From Pseudeuparius sepicola (lineage: Eukaryota; Arthropoda; Insecta; Coleoptera; Anthribidae), in contig OY987298.1 in assembly GCA_963920635.1 (NCBI GenBank), forward strand, positions 81,725,454-81,789,453: DNA of 64,000 nucleotides. The letters are read 5' to 3'. The notes beneath the pieces are model-generated. The model made no database searches, was not told the DNA's origin, and was given only the letters and a program-made list of their open reading frames with translations. This document shows, in pieces, positions 1 through 12,531 of the stretch. The first letter of the stretch is position 1. Each line of letters begins with the position of its first letter. The translations under genes and the position numbers were made by a program.

Positions 1-118
1 CGACTAGACGATTCGAAAAACGACTAGACGATTCGGAAAAAACGACTAAACGACTCTGAAAACGACTAAACGATTCTGGAAAACGACTAGACGATTCTGA
101 AAAACGACTAGACGACTT
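1..118. repeat. 17-18 bp minisatellite, outer part of left arm
   Basis: About seven units of the pattern CGACTAGACGATTCGAAAAA, with variants of the middle bases, follow head to tail. The mirror copy at 11426-11543 continues outside the paired part to about 11615. Short tandem repeats near the end of long inverted repeats are a known trait of foldback elements. Confidence 0.85.
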
Positions 119-120
119 GA

Positions 121-240
121 AAAAGCGACATACCATTGAATACCATCGAGTACCATGGAATACCATCGAATACCATGAAATACCATCAAAGACCATGGAA
201 TACTATCGAAAACCATGGAATACCATAAATGGTCTTGGAT
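121..240. repeat. 13-bp minisatellite (ATACCATNGAA type)
   Basis: Nine or so copies of a roughly 13-bp unit containing ATACCAT follow each other directly after the CGACTAGACG array. The mirror copy lies at about 11304-11423. Small open frames through it are repeat artefacts. Confidence 0.8.
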
Positions 241-654
241 ATCCCTGTGAAAAAATTTGCCTCGGGGAGAGCATAAAAGGAAATTATCCGTGATCGATGC
301 TCTGTGATCGAAAGATCGTCTTTGATAATACAATCACTCTCAGTTAAAGACATGTTTTTGTCACTTGAGATTGAACCTAGGAGTTATGGTATCCAACACA
401 CCAATGACGGATTAGTCATGGGACAAATACCAGTAACTGTTGAAGATAACGTATTATGTATTGGAGATCAAAATTACCCTTACACCAGGTCTGTCTCAAC
501 TGCTTTTGAAGAACAAACCACAAGGTATTAATGAGAGTGACCTAAAAATATACAAACAATTGTTGATTACTAATTTTCGATAGGTTCAACAAATCAGGTT
601 TTAAAAGTATTTGTGTTTAGGTGCCTATGGTTTCATCTGGTATATGTTCCATAC

Positions 655-705
655 AGGATTCGAACCTTAGCCCACATTCCAAAGCCAAACACTCGGCATT
701 TAAGT
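655..705 (-). other. tRNA-like relic inside left arm (mirror at 10840-10890, + strand)
   Basis: On the minus strand the segment contains GCCGAGTG, similar to an internal A box of a type II tRNA, followed about 30 bases later by GGTTCGAATCC, a good B box. No acceptor stem can be paired, so this is at best a tRNA-derived SINE or pseudogene. The same sequence recurs in the right arm because of the palindrome. Confidence 0.4.
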
Positions 706-3700
706 AAAATTCTAGGAAATGCTTGGCAGTGTGGTAATAATCTCGACGCGCTGTTGTAGCAGGGCTCCGCTGGCTCCCGCAGGCCTCGCCGGTCTCTGTA
801 GACTCAGCAGGTCCCTTTAATGATGTGTACCGCAGGCTCCGATTAAATTAAAAAAATTACTATTAATACTAAAATACCCGGACAATAACCATCATTCCAA
901 CGCCAAAACACCCAACAGTAGTATTTCTGCGAATGCATCGCTGCCGGGCGCAAGGTGGATGACTCACATCCGCTAGCCGGAACTTGTCAGGACAGGTTGA
1001 CGACCTAAAAACAATTCTCTCTACTTAGATAAAAATATAATGTCCAATAAGATTTTTTTCACACACTTTTATATATAAGCACAGATAACGTAACCATATA
1101 AGTATATATTAGAATATTATAAAATATTTAAGCTCCATATAGTTCGAATTTGAATGGGATATTATGTTACATGGGTAATACATCTCAACACTTCGTACAC
1201 AAACAAAACTCGCTCGTTCTTTACAGTTTTATTACTGTGAATTCGGTACCTACTAAAGCGGCAGACTTGGGATGCCGCAGTAGCAAATACAATATGAAGC
1301 GCAGCTCTGATGTATACTAAAAATGTTATTATCAAACTTGAGACGCACACATATTTAAAAATATAAATACCGCCGGATGAATGCAAGGCCAATTTACGGA
1401 ATATAGCAAAACAATTAGATTATGGACATGGATATTAATTTCTTTAGGTAAAGGTAATAAACATTTGATACTATCGACAGGAGTCTACGCAAAATAATTG
1501 TATCAGTATTCAGCAAATAAAAAAGTTATGGGTACCCGTCACCGATGAAAAAGTATACAAAACTGATAAAATGTTCGTGGGATCTTGTATATTAAAATAT
1601 TTAATCGCGTATCTAAGTTGTTATTTTATTTATTGCCCATCCCACAAATTTGGATTTTTAGCTCTTGTAATCGCTCGATCACGATTGAAACTACACTCAT
1701 AAAATGTTTAAAAAAATGCCCACCCCACGTGATCGCTCGACAAAAACAAAACGTGCAAAGTGGCTACTGCTCGAGGTTTGACCTTTGTCCTTAGGGACAC
1801 GTGTGACCCAGTTGATGTAGAATCTAAAAAAACCCTGTAAATCATACTTCCATAGCATAGAATCTAAAATCCCCCGGTACAGTACGGATGAAAATTTCAA
1901 ACCAGGCATAATCAACATGTACGTTCAAAGTAAAAAAAACTTGTCGGTCAACTGTTTAACCCCGAAATTTTGTTGATTTCTAGGAATAAAAAGAAATACT
2001 GCAATTGTAAGTCCAAAGCTATTTACGCTATCAAATTCGTTTAAAATGCGAATGATAATTTGCCGCATTAAAACCAGACGTGAAAAATTCAACATACGTC
2101 CCTAAGAAGTTCAACCAATTTTACCCTGGAAATACAACATTTTTAATGAATAAAATATCGAACATACAACAACCCCCTTCTAAATATAGTATAAATCATG
2201 TTTTTTTTTGATAATGTAGAAAGCTAAACTGAAAATTGTTGCTAGAGGTTCTAAAAACCGGGGTGCCAAAAATCAACTATTATTAGAAAATACGCTGATG
2301 TCATAATATAGCCGTCGATGTCACCGTTAGCGTGTCCTATGAAAAATGCGTTCTGCTTAATAAGGTGTAAAAAAATCCATGACGGGGCTTAGATGAATAA
2401 ATAAAGTTTGATGTATGTGAAAGTATAGACTAAATTTTCGTATAGCCCGCGTGATCGCTCGAGGTGGCGGTATCCTCTGGACTAGAAAATATCATATCGG
2501 CTCAATCTCCAAACATTTTCATTTTGAATTATACGTTTTCATTGATGATAGATCTAGCAAGAAAATTGGACTGGACTCGATATGAGAGACATTAATCTAA
2601 CTTTCACTAAACTGCACGTACTACTTAGAGGGTTGTAAGCCGTTTTAATAAAAGCACCAGACTTGCTTAAAATTCATGGCTAAACGTTAACATAATGTCA
2701 TACAAACATGCGGCACGCAAAATATTAAGAATAGATATATGAGCTCAAACATGTTGATCAAAAAATATATTTATTTCTGGCGATTTAGTTTACCAGTTAT
2801 CATTTAAAAACAAAACCTGGTCCCAATATTCAGTGAAAATAATAATTGAAAACTTTGTACCTTATAAACCACCACTAAATAGCGAGTCGGAAATAAGTAA
2901 AAAAAATATATATATAAATATATTATTTTGATATTATAGCTGAAACTGAATTTATTGGGGTGAAGATGTAAGGAAATATTTTTGGCTAGGAAAAAGTAAT
3001 GCAATTATCATAGGTACTGGTTGCAGAACCCGTTGTCAGTTTTGCAAGGATTTTTGATACAAATATAATTGCTAACGTTTAATTTGTTTACCCCATTTAC
3101 GAAAATGATAACAAAATTGGATCAGACAAGATGTTTTTTCGAAGTATAGTTTTTAAACACAGGGTGCCACCACCGGTTTTACGATATAGGTTTAAAAATG
3201 CGACGCAAATACATAAAAAAATACCCTAGAGATAAGAAAACAAAATACAACTCACCAAAAGATTCTTGGTGATGTATAAAAAGAAATCAGGTTACATCTA
3301 ATGCCCCAGACAGTAGAATAAACATCCCCGAGCGATGAGATATAACCAAACATCATTTTTTTCCAACGGCACAGTCATTTTCACGGGAAAAACAACCAGT
3401 AACCGTTCAAATTCCATAGATAGATACTGCCGTAATCCAAAATTTCACTGAACTACGCGTATCTATTATACTGAAGTAGGTACTGATACACTTCCATCTT
3501 TCCAAAGAAAAACAAACACGAAACTCAGACTTTTCATATATTACAACGCCTCGATAGAGTCTTTGTGGCCACGACCGAGAATCTACTGAAGCAAGTGCGA
3601 CGCATAGGACGTGAAAAGTGCCGAGTTGGTTTTATTAAACAATGAAACTTATACCTACGTATATATATAAAATAAATGAGAAATATGCCAGAGATTTGAA

Positions 3701-3936
3701 ACCTAATTGTGTTGCAAGTTTGAGGTCCAAAAAAATATTGGTTTTAATTTTTTAAGGTGAGAAACACATCTAACAGCCAGTTTGGAAATATACAAGGCAA
3801 AAAAAGTAGTGATGTGGCTGCCCCATTTTATGTTTTATACAGGTTGGATTATTTTAGAATAGTTGTTCAATAGACCGAGACAACATCATAAACGCTTCCC
3901 GTTAGAACAGAATCTGATGAAAAGAAAAATTCCATC

Positions 3937-4171
3937 TGGGTCAAGCTACTAGATAACCAAAATAAAAAATACTGAACGTTATAAAATTTAAAAAATTCAT
4001 ATTTTCAACGGATTTTTATCCTCTGAAAATGGCGTAAAATTCAGTTTCACTGGGTCAAGCTAGGTGGTAACTATATAACCAAAATAAAAAAAATACTGAA
4101 CGTTATAAAATTAAAAAAATCATATTTTCATGGGATTTTTGTCCTCTGAAAATGACGCAAATTCAGTTTCA
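3937..4171. repeat. Two-unit tandem duplication present only in the left arm
   Basis: Two consecutive units of about 115-120 bases both start with GGGTCAAGCTA and share AACCAAAATAAAAA, ACTGAACGTTATAAAAT and CTCTGAAAATG. The right arm (7499-7608) has one unit, and it combines the start of left unit 1 with the end of left unit 2. This accounts for the roughly 125-base length difference between the arms. Confidence 0.85.
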
Positions 4172-4830
4172 ATAAGTTACTAATTGGGGTAATAGAGGAA
4201 AAATCTTAAATAGGAATTCTGAGACAACGAGGCTGAGAGTAAATAACATACAAAAATCTTGTGCATTGACTTTGAACTGAATTTAATAATTAGGTTTAAT
4301 AACGACAATTTTCTCGATTATCTAGAATCAAAAATATTGCAAGTGACAATTCACTATCTTCTCGACATTATGTAAAGCCTTATTATTGCGTCGTAAATTA
4401 AAAGATCCAAAAATATTGGCATCAATTGTTTAGTAAATGTGGTTAAAATATGTCTACTTTATCAACAGTTATTTGTAACAGCTTATTATCTTGGAAGCGT
4501 AAACTCTTTGAATTTTTTAGACAAAAAGTTGTAGTTTAATAATGGTCAGTTGGATTCCTTTTTGAATCATGTTTGCGTATTACCTACAAGGATTTACAAC
4601 CTCCAAACATAGAAATCGCTCATTTTAACCCGATTTAATAAAAATTTCACCAAAAACAATACTTTCAGTCATATAATACACTTCTGATTAATAAAAAAGG
4701 CACTATAGTAATAATGAGATTTTCAATGGAATTTTTATAGACTGTTTGCCCATTTTGAGAGTCTGTTTGCTAGCTTTTGGGGGTATTCCTTGATATTTTA
4801 GACGGATAAAAATGAATAACATTGGGTTTC

Positions 4831-6839
4831 CTCTTTCCTCTAACCTCTTGGACACCGCGACAATAATGTTAGGTTAGGTTATCTACCTAAAAGAAATGTA
4901 AGGTAGCATCTCTGTGACGTCACAGGATTCCACAGTTGAGTTTGATCTGGTGTAAGTTGCGATTGTATCTCCTGGGATTAACGAGTTGTCAACGCATTAA
5001 TTTAAGGTAGCATCTTTGTGACGCGTGATCCGGTGTAAGGTTGCGAATGTATCTCCTAAGATTTGGAGGGTCCACACTCGTCAACGCTTCGTTAACGAGT
5101 TGTCAAAGTTAAGTTATCGCGTTGTTAGCACCTCGTTCGTTAACATGTTGTCAATGCTCGTTAACGCCTTGTTAACTATATTTTTACTTTACATTATATA
5201 CGTATTTGACCTGTCATATACTTACTCATGACACATTGGCTAACTAGGGATTCCATAAACAAAGGGTATTATTAATTAGAATAAATTGTGATAAATTTCC
5301 TAAAATGTGAGCAGACAATGGACGTTTTATTTTTCTCACGTCATTAAGTTTCCAATAATTTGTAAAAATCTCATTGAATCATATGGAAAACACACAAATT
5401 TCGACTTATTGAGGGGCATTTTCTCCCTTCTGTTTAGGGTTATAGATCACTCCAATCGTCCTTGCATTCTTATTCATCTATGTCTAAATTTTTTTTTGTC
5501 GCATTTTGTTTGAATGAAAGGCGTTTCCTAGGTACCACGGCCCCGAACAACTTTTCTAATAATTTTTGGTCAGCCGCCGTTTTTCGAAAAAAAAAATCTG
5601 TATGCTTTTCACTTGCAAACATTCGTCTAAGTCACGTCTTGGAATTTTTTTTTGTTACATTCTATTCGAATGAAAGGTGTTTCCTAGGTTACCTCGGCCT
5701 CCCAATCAACTTTTCTAATAATTTTTTGTTTCTTTTTCACTTGCAAACATTCGTCTAAGTCACGTCTAGTTTTTTTTTTTCAGATTTTGTTCAAACAAAA
5801 TATCAATGTTATCTGGGGGCCTTCCGACTAACTATTTTTATCAGTCACTCGAAAAAATCTATCTATACTTTTCCACTTGCATCAAATATTCGTCTAATAA
5901 GTCCCGTTCCTTATTCGATTTTTTTATTATATTCAAACGAATGGCGTTTTTTTTTCGGGAATTCGGTCTATACTATTCACTTGCATCAAACATTCGCCTA
6001 AGTCCCCATCATGGAATTTTATTTCAGATTATATTCGGACGAGAGGCGTTTTCTAGGTTACCTCGGTCTCCCGAGCAAAATTTTCTAATAAGTATATTTT
6101 TTTTGTCAGTCGCCGGTTTTCGAAAAAAATCTGTATACTTTTCACTTGCAAACAGTCGTCTAAAATTTTCTTGGATTTTTTTTGTCAGATTCTATTCGAA
6201 TGAAAGGCGTTTCATAGGTTATCTCAACCTCCCGATCAACTTAATAATTTTTGGTCCGTCCCGGTTTTCAAAAATTCTGCCTACTTTTCACTTGCATCGA
6301 ATATCCGTCTAAGTCCCATTTTGTAACTATTTATGTCACTTTCTATTCGAAGGAAAGGCGTTTTCTAGGTTACATCGGTCTCCTGAGCAACTTTTTATAA
6401 TAACTTGTTTGGTCAGTCACCGTTTTTTGGAAAATTCGATCTACTTTTCACTTGCATCAAACATTCATCAACGCGTTAACGAAATGTTAACCAAAATCTA
6501 GTTACTACTTTCAATTTCATTAGACGTATTTTCTTAACAAATTTAAAAGCTTGTCTTTTGATCCCAAAACTATTACTACCCATAGTACCTTTGTGCCTAT
6601 AGAACTGAGATAGCATTTGTTCAATTATTAGTATATCTTTCATGATGTCCCATTTATTTGACTTACGAATTAGACGTATTTTCTCATCAAAATTAAAAGA
6701 CAAAAGGTAGTTTTTGTATCCCAAACTTGTAAATTAGGCTACTTTTTTCTTGACCTGAATATTTCTCTGTTTTCGATACGTATTATAGGCTTACTATCCA
6801 CGGAAGTAAAGTCAACAGTGCGTTTTGTATTTTAGTTAG
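4831..6839. repeat. Non-palindromic spacer of palindrome 1
   Basis: This 2-kb segment separates the two arms and has no mirror copy. Its first part (4831-5300) holds two related CpG-poor stretches beginning with AAGGTAGCATCT and many CGTTAACG-like words. The centre is an irregular array of longer units (separate entry). At 6480-6760 an AT-rich part contains a local direct repeat (TTAGACGTATTTTCT at 6524 and 6670). I see no gene; the open frames are low-complexity translations. Confidence 0.8.
5475..6470 (+). repeat. Array of degenerate ~150-170 bp units
   Basis: Six to seven imperfect units are recognisable by the ordered words TTTTCACTTGCA, CATTCGTCTAAGTC, ATTCGAATGAAAGGCGTTT, CTAGGTTACCTCGG and TTTTCTAATAA. 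Unit length varies through internal deletions. Weaker copies of the same pattern occur in the arms, for example 9110-9300 and 7600-7700 and their mirrors, so the array may be derived from, or ancestral to, the arm sequence. Confidence 0.75.
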
Positions 6840-9800
6840 GAAACCCAATGTTATTCATTTTTATCCGTCTAAAATATCAAGGAATACCCCCAAAAGCTAG
6901 CAAACAGACTCTCAAAATGGGCAAACAGTCTATAAAAATTCCATTGAAAATCTCATTATTACTATAGTGCCTTTTTTATTAATCAGAAGTGTATTATATG
7001 ACTGAAAGTATTGTTTTTGGTGAAATTTTTATTAAATCGGGTTAAAATGAGCGATTTCCATGTTTGGAGGTTGTAAATCCTTGTAGGTAATACGCAAACA
7101 TGATTCAAAAAGGAATCCAACTGACCATTATTAAACTACAACTTTTTGTCTAAAAAATTCAAAGAGTTTACGCTTCCAAGATAATAAGCTGTTACAAATA
7201 ACTGTTGATAAAGTAGACATATTTTAACCACATTTACTAAACAATTGATGCCAATATTTTTGGATCTTTTAATTTACGACGCAATAATAAGGCTTTACAT
7301 AATGTCGAGAAAATAGTGAATTGTCACTTGCAATATTTTTGATTCTAGATAATCGAGAAAATTGTCGTTATTAAACCTAATTATTAAATTCAGTTCAAAG
7401 TCAACGCACAAGATTTTTGTATGTTATTTACTCTCAGCCTCGTTGTCTCAGAATTCCTATTTAAGATTTTTCCTCTATTACCCCAATTAGTAACTTATTG
7501 AAACTGAATTTGCGTCATTTTCAGAGGACAAAAATCCCATGAAAATATGATTTTTTTAATTTTATAACGTTCAGTATTTTTTATTTTGGTTATCTAGTAG
7601 CTTGACCCAGATGGAATTTTTCTTTTCATCAGATTCTGTTCTAACGGGAAGCGTTTATGATGTTGTCTCGGTCTATTGAACAACTATTCTAAAATAATCC
7701 AACCTGTATAAAACATAAAATGGGGCAGCCACATCACTACTTTTTTTGCCTTGTATATTTCCAAACTGGCTGTTAGATGTGTTTCTCACCTTAAAAAATT
7801 AAAACCAATATTTTTTTGGACCTCAAACTTGCAACACAATTAGGTTTCAAATCTCTGGCATATTTCTCATTTATTTTATATATATACGTAGGTATAAGTT
7901 TCATTGTTTAATAAAACCAACTCGGCACTTTTCACGTCCTATGCGTCGCACTTGCTTCAGTAGATTCTCGGTCGTGGCCACAAAGACTCTATCGAGGCGT
8001 TGTAATATATGAAAAGTCTGAGTTTCGTGTTTGTTTTTCTTTGGAAAGATGGAAGTGTATCAGTACCTACTTCAGTATAATAGATACGCGTAGTTCAGTG
8101 AAATTTTGGATTACGGCAGTATCTATCTATGGAATTTGAACGGTTACTGGTTGTTTTTCCCGTGAAAATGACTGTGCCGTTGGAAAAAAATGATGTTTGG
8201 TTATATCTCATCGCTCGGGGATGTTTATTCTACTGTCTGGGGCATTAGATGTAACCTGATTTCTTTTTATACATCACCAAGAATCTTTTGGTGAGTTGTA
8301 TTTTGTTTTCTTATCTCTAGGGTATTTTTTTATGTATTTGCGTCGCATTTTTAAACCTATATCGTAAAACCGGTGGTGGCACCCTGTGTTTAAAAACTAT
8401 ACTTCGAAAAAACATCTTGTCTGATCCAATTTTGTTATCATTTTCGTAAATGGGGTAAACAAATTAAACGTTAGCAATTATATTTGTATCAAAAATCCTT
8501 GCAAAACTGACAACGGGTTCTGCAACCAGTACCTATGATAATTGCATTACTTTTTCCTAGCCAAAAATATTTCCTTACATCTTCACCCCAATAAATTCAG
8601 TTTCAGCTATAATATCAAAATAATATATTTATATATATTTTTTTTACTTATTTCCGACTCGCTATTTAGTGGTGGTTTATAAGGTACAAAGTTTTCAATT
8701 ATTATTTTCACTGAATATTGGGACCAGGTTTTGTTTTTAAATGATAACTGGTAAACTAAATCGCCAGAAATAAATATATTTTTTGATCAACATGTTTGAG
8801 CTCATATATCTATTCTTAATATTTTGCGTGCCGCATGTTTGTATGACATTATGTTAACGTTTAGCCATGAATTTTAAGCAAGTCTGGTGCTTTTATTAAA
8901 ACGGCTTACAACCCTCTAAGTAGTACGTGCAGTTTAGTGAAAGTTAGATTAATGTCTCTCATATCGAGTCCAGTCCAATTTTCTTGCTAGATCTATCATC
9001 AATGAAAACGTATAATTCAAATTGAAAATGTTTGGAGATTGAGCCGATATGATATTTTCTAGTCCAGAGGATACCGCCACCTCGAGCGATCACGCGGGCT
9101 ATACGAAAATTTAGTCTATACTTTCACATACATCAAACTTTATTTATTCATCTAAGCCCCGTCATGGATTTTTTTACACCTTATTAAGCAGAACGCATTT
9201 TTCATAGGACACGCTAACGGTGACATCGACGGCTATATTATGACATCAGCGTATTTTCTAATAATAGTTGATTTTTGGCACCCCGGTTTTTAGAACCTCT
9301 AGCAACAATTTTCAGTTTAGCTTTCTACATTATCAAAAAAAAACATGATTTATACTATATTTAGAAGGGGGTTGTTGTATGTTCGATATTTTATTCATTA
9401 AAAATGCTGTATTTCCAGGGTAAAATTGGTTGAACTTCTTAGGGACGTATGTTGAATTTTTCACGCCTGGTTTTAATGCGGCAAATTATCATTCGCATTT
9501 TAAACGAATTTGATAGCGTAAATAGCTTTGGACTTACAATTGCAGTATTTCTTTTTATTCCTAGAAATCAACAAAATTTCGGGGTTAAACAGTTGACCGA
9601 CAAGTTTTTTTTACTTTGAACGTACATGTTGATTATGCCTGGTTTGAAATTTTCATCCGTACTGTACCGGGGGATTTTAGATTCTATGCTATGGAAGTAT
9701 GATTTACAGGGTTTTTTTAGATTCTACATCAACTGGGTCACACGTGTCCCTAAGGACAAAGGTCAAACCTCGAGCAGTAGCCACTTTGCACGTTTTGTTT

Positions 9801-11543
9801 TTGTCGAGCGATCACGTGGGGTGGGCATTTTTTTAAACATTTTATGAGTGTAGTTTCAATCGTGATCGAGCGATTACAAGAGCTAAAAATCCAAATTTGT
9901 GGGATGGGCAATAAATAAAATAACAACTTAGATACGCGATTAAATATTTTAATATACAAGATCCCACGAACATTTTATCAGTTTTGTATACTTTTTCATC
10001 GGTGACGGGTACCCATAACTTTTTTATTTGCTGAATACTGATACAATTATTTTGCGTAGACTCCTGTCGATAGTATCAAATGTTTATTACCTTTACCTAA
10101 AGAAATTAATATCCATGTCCATAATCTAATTGTTTTGCTATATTCCGTAAATTGGCCTTGCATTCATCCGGCGGTATTTATATTTTTAAATATGTGTGCG
10201 TCTCAAGTTTGATAATAACATTTTTAGTATACATCAGAGCTGCGCTTCATATTGTATTTGCTACTGCGGCATCCCAAGTCTGCCGCTTTAGTAGGTACCG
10301 AATTCACAGTAATAAAACTGTAAAGAACGAGCGAGTTTTGTTTGTGTACGAAGTGTTGAGATGTATTACCCATGTAACATAATATCCCATTCAAATTCGA
10401 ACTATATGGAGCTTAAATATTTTATAATATTCTAATATATACTTATATGGTTACGTTATCTGTGCTTATATATAAAAGTGTGTGAAAAAAATCTTATTGG
10501 ACATTATATTTTTATCTAAGTAGAGAGAATTGTTTTTAGGTCGTCAACCTGTCCTGACAAGTTCCGGCTAGCGGATGTGAGTCATCCACCTTGCGCCCGG
10601 CAGCGATGCATTCGCAGAAATACTACTGTTGGGTGTTTTGGCGTTGGAATGATGGTTATTGTCCGGGTATTTTAGTATTAATAGTAATTTTTTTAATTTA
10701 ATCGGAGCCTGCGGTACACATCATTAAAGGGACCTGCTGAGTCTACAGAGACCGGCGAGGCCTGCGGGAGCCAGCGGAGCCCTGCTACAACAGCGCGTCG
10801 AGATTATTACCACACTGCCAAGCATTTCCTAGAATTTTACTTAAATGCCGAGTGTTTGGCTTTGGAATGTGGGCTAAGGTTCGAATCCTGTATGGAACAT
10901 ATACCAGATGAAACCATAGGCACCTAAACACAAATACTTTTAAAACCTGATTTGTTGAACCTATCGAAAATTAGTAATCAACAATTGTTTGTATATTTTT
11001 AGGTCACTCTCATTAATACCTTGTGGTTTGTTCTTCAAAAGCAGTTGAGACAGACCTGGTGTAAGGGTAATTTTGATCTCCAATACATAATACGTTATCT
11101 TCAACAGTTACTGGTATTTGTCCCATGACTAATCCGTCATTGGTGTGTTGGATACCATAACTCCTAGGTTCAATCTCAAGTGACAAAAACATGTCTTTAA
11201 CTGAGAGTGATTGTATTATCAAAGACGATCTTTCGATCACAGAGCATCGATCACGGATAATTTCCTTTTATGCTCTCCCCGAGGCAAATTTTTTCACAGG
11301 GATATCCAAGACCATTTATGGTATTCCATGGTTTTCGATAGTATTCCATGGTCTTTGATGGTATTTCATGGTATTCGATGGTATTCCATGGTACTCGATG
11401 GTATTCAATGGTATGTCGCTTTTTCAAGTCGTCTAGTCGTTTTTCAGAATCGTCTAGTCGTTTTCCAGAATCGTTTAGTCGTTTTCAGAGTCGTTTAGTC
11501 GTTTTTTCCGAATCGTCTAGTCGTTTTTCGAATCGTCTAGTCG
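6840..11543. repeat. Right arm of palindrome 1
   Basis: This is the reverse complement of 1-4830, with one instead of two units of the 4-kb tandem duplication. The minisatellite at its outer edge continues past 11543 to about 11615, after which the sequence becomes unrelated to any part of the arm. The element boundary on this side therefore probably lies near 11615-11640. No coding function is visible. Confidence 0.95.
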
Positions 11544-11639
11544 TTTTTACGAGTCGTCTAGTCGTTTTTTAGAGTCGTTTAGACGTTTTTAGAGTCGTTT
11601 TTATAGTCGCTTAGACGCTATAAGCTTTTTCTTGGTAGG

Positions 11640-12531
11640 ATAATGGACAGTCAAAAATGAACATTGTTTTAATTTTCATTATTGAAGAACATGTTGCATG
11701 CCCTCATTTTATTCCATATATAGACCGTTTAAGGGTTTTAAACCCTTTTTCCACACGCTACACTTATACCTTTGGGTTTTCGAAGTCGGAATAGTATAAA
11801 AATCATACGGTGAACATGGCATAAGTGAGAATTAGTACCTTTTTTTTTCTGGGTGAAATTTTAAACAGGAAACGCGTTGTACAAAATCCGATTTTGCAGC
11901 TAGTCTTTCAACTTGATAATGACGTCAGAGTATTTTTAAAAACTGGTGAACTTTGCACCTATTATATTTTAGTCAAGTAATTTAAAACAGGGCCTGGCTT
12001 TCTCGGAATTAAAGAAATTTACTTACCTAGATGGTTATAAACTCAACTAAAAATGGTTAATTTATACCCCAAATTTAATATCCACTTTCCTTTGAGAAGC
12101 AGTCTCTAAATATAGGAAGATAGATTTTTGATACATCCTTAGGTAATGTAGTCAAGAAAATGTATACACTCATATGTATCTCATATCTATTCTTTATTAC
12201 ACTTTTCCTACAAATTTTTTATCGCCAGTACCGATGAGATCAGCGTGCTCGTTTCATAGGCGCTTATTCCGACAAAGAGAAAGTACTTTTTTCCGAGGAA
12301 TTACATCACGTACATATTGCAAGCTGGTATTTTTCTATAGGTGTTAGGTTTTTATTAGTTGCGAGTCTCGACATGTCTCGGCGTCGCGGACGCAAAAATA
12401 CGCAGGCAGAGGTGGTAGCAAAAATCCATGCATGGCCGCGGCTAAAGGTCGACAGGGGGACGTCATGGCTTAATTATGATTTAGGGTTTTTATTAGTTGC
12501 GAGTCGTGACATGTCGCGGCTGGAGCGAAGG
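11640..12531. other. Intergenic stretch with short direct repeat
   Basis: No gene seen. Near the end a block starting TTTTTATTAGTTGCGAGTC occurs twice (about 12350 and 12486). The phrase GCGAAGGTCAACGGTC also occurs twice (about 12526 and 12571), running into the C-terminal end of the next frame. The base composition becomes GC-rich from 12360. Confidence 0.6.

Larger units (their letters stand above)
1..4830. repeat. Left arm of large palindrome 1 (runs off the window)
   Basis: Positions 1-4830 are repeated as reverse complement at 6840-11543. Base 1 pairs with 11543, and small reading frames mirror exactly (coordinate sum 11544) as far as about 1.9 kb. Only scattered single-base differences are visible, for example near 2090, 2145 and 4612. 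The sum changes to 11670 at the inner edge because the left arm carries an extra tandem unit near 4 kb. No open frame here looks like a protein. The arm could be half of a foldback-type transposon or of a recent inverted duplication; its outer end is outside the window. Confidence 0.95.

Noticed and set aside
46..531. Small open frames at the outer edge of palindrome 1 and their mirrors at 11013-11572
   Set aside because: They translate minisatellites or lack any protein-like pattern, and are duplicated only because of the palindrome.
5307..6312. Three overlapping frames of 68-168 residues in the spacer
   Set aside because: They are translations of the degenerate repeat array; Phe/Ser-rich with repeating words.
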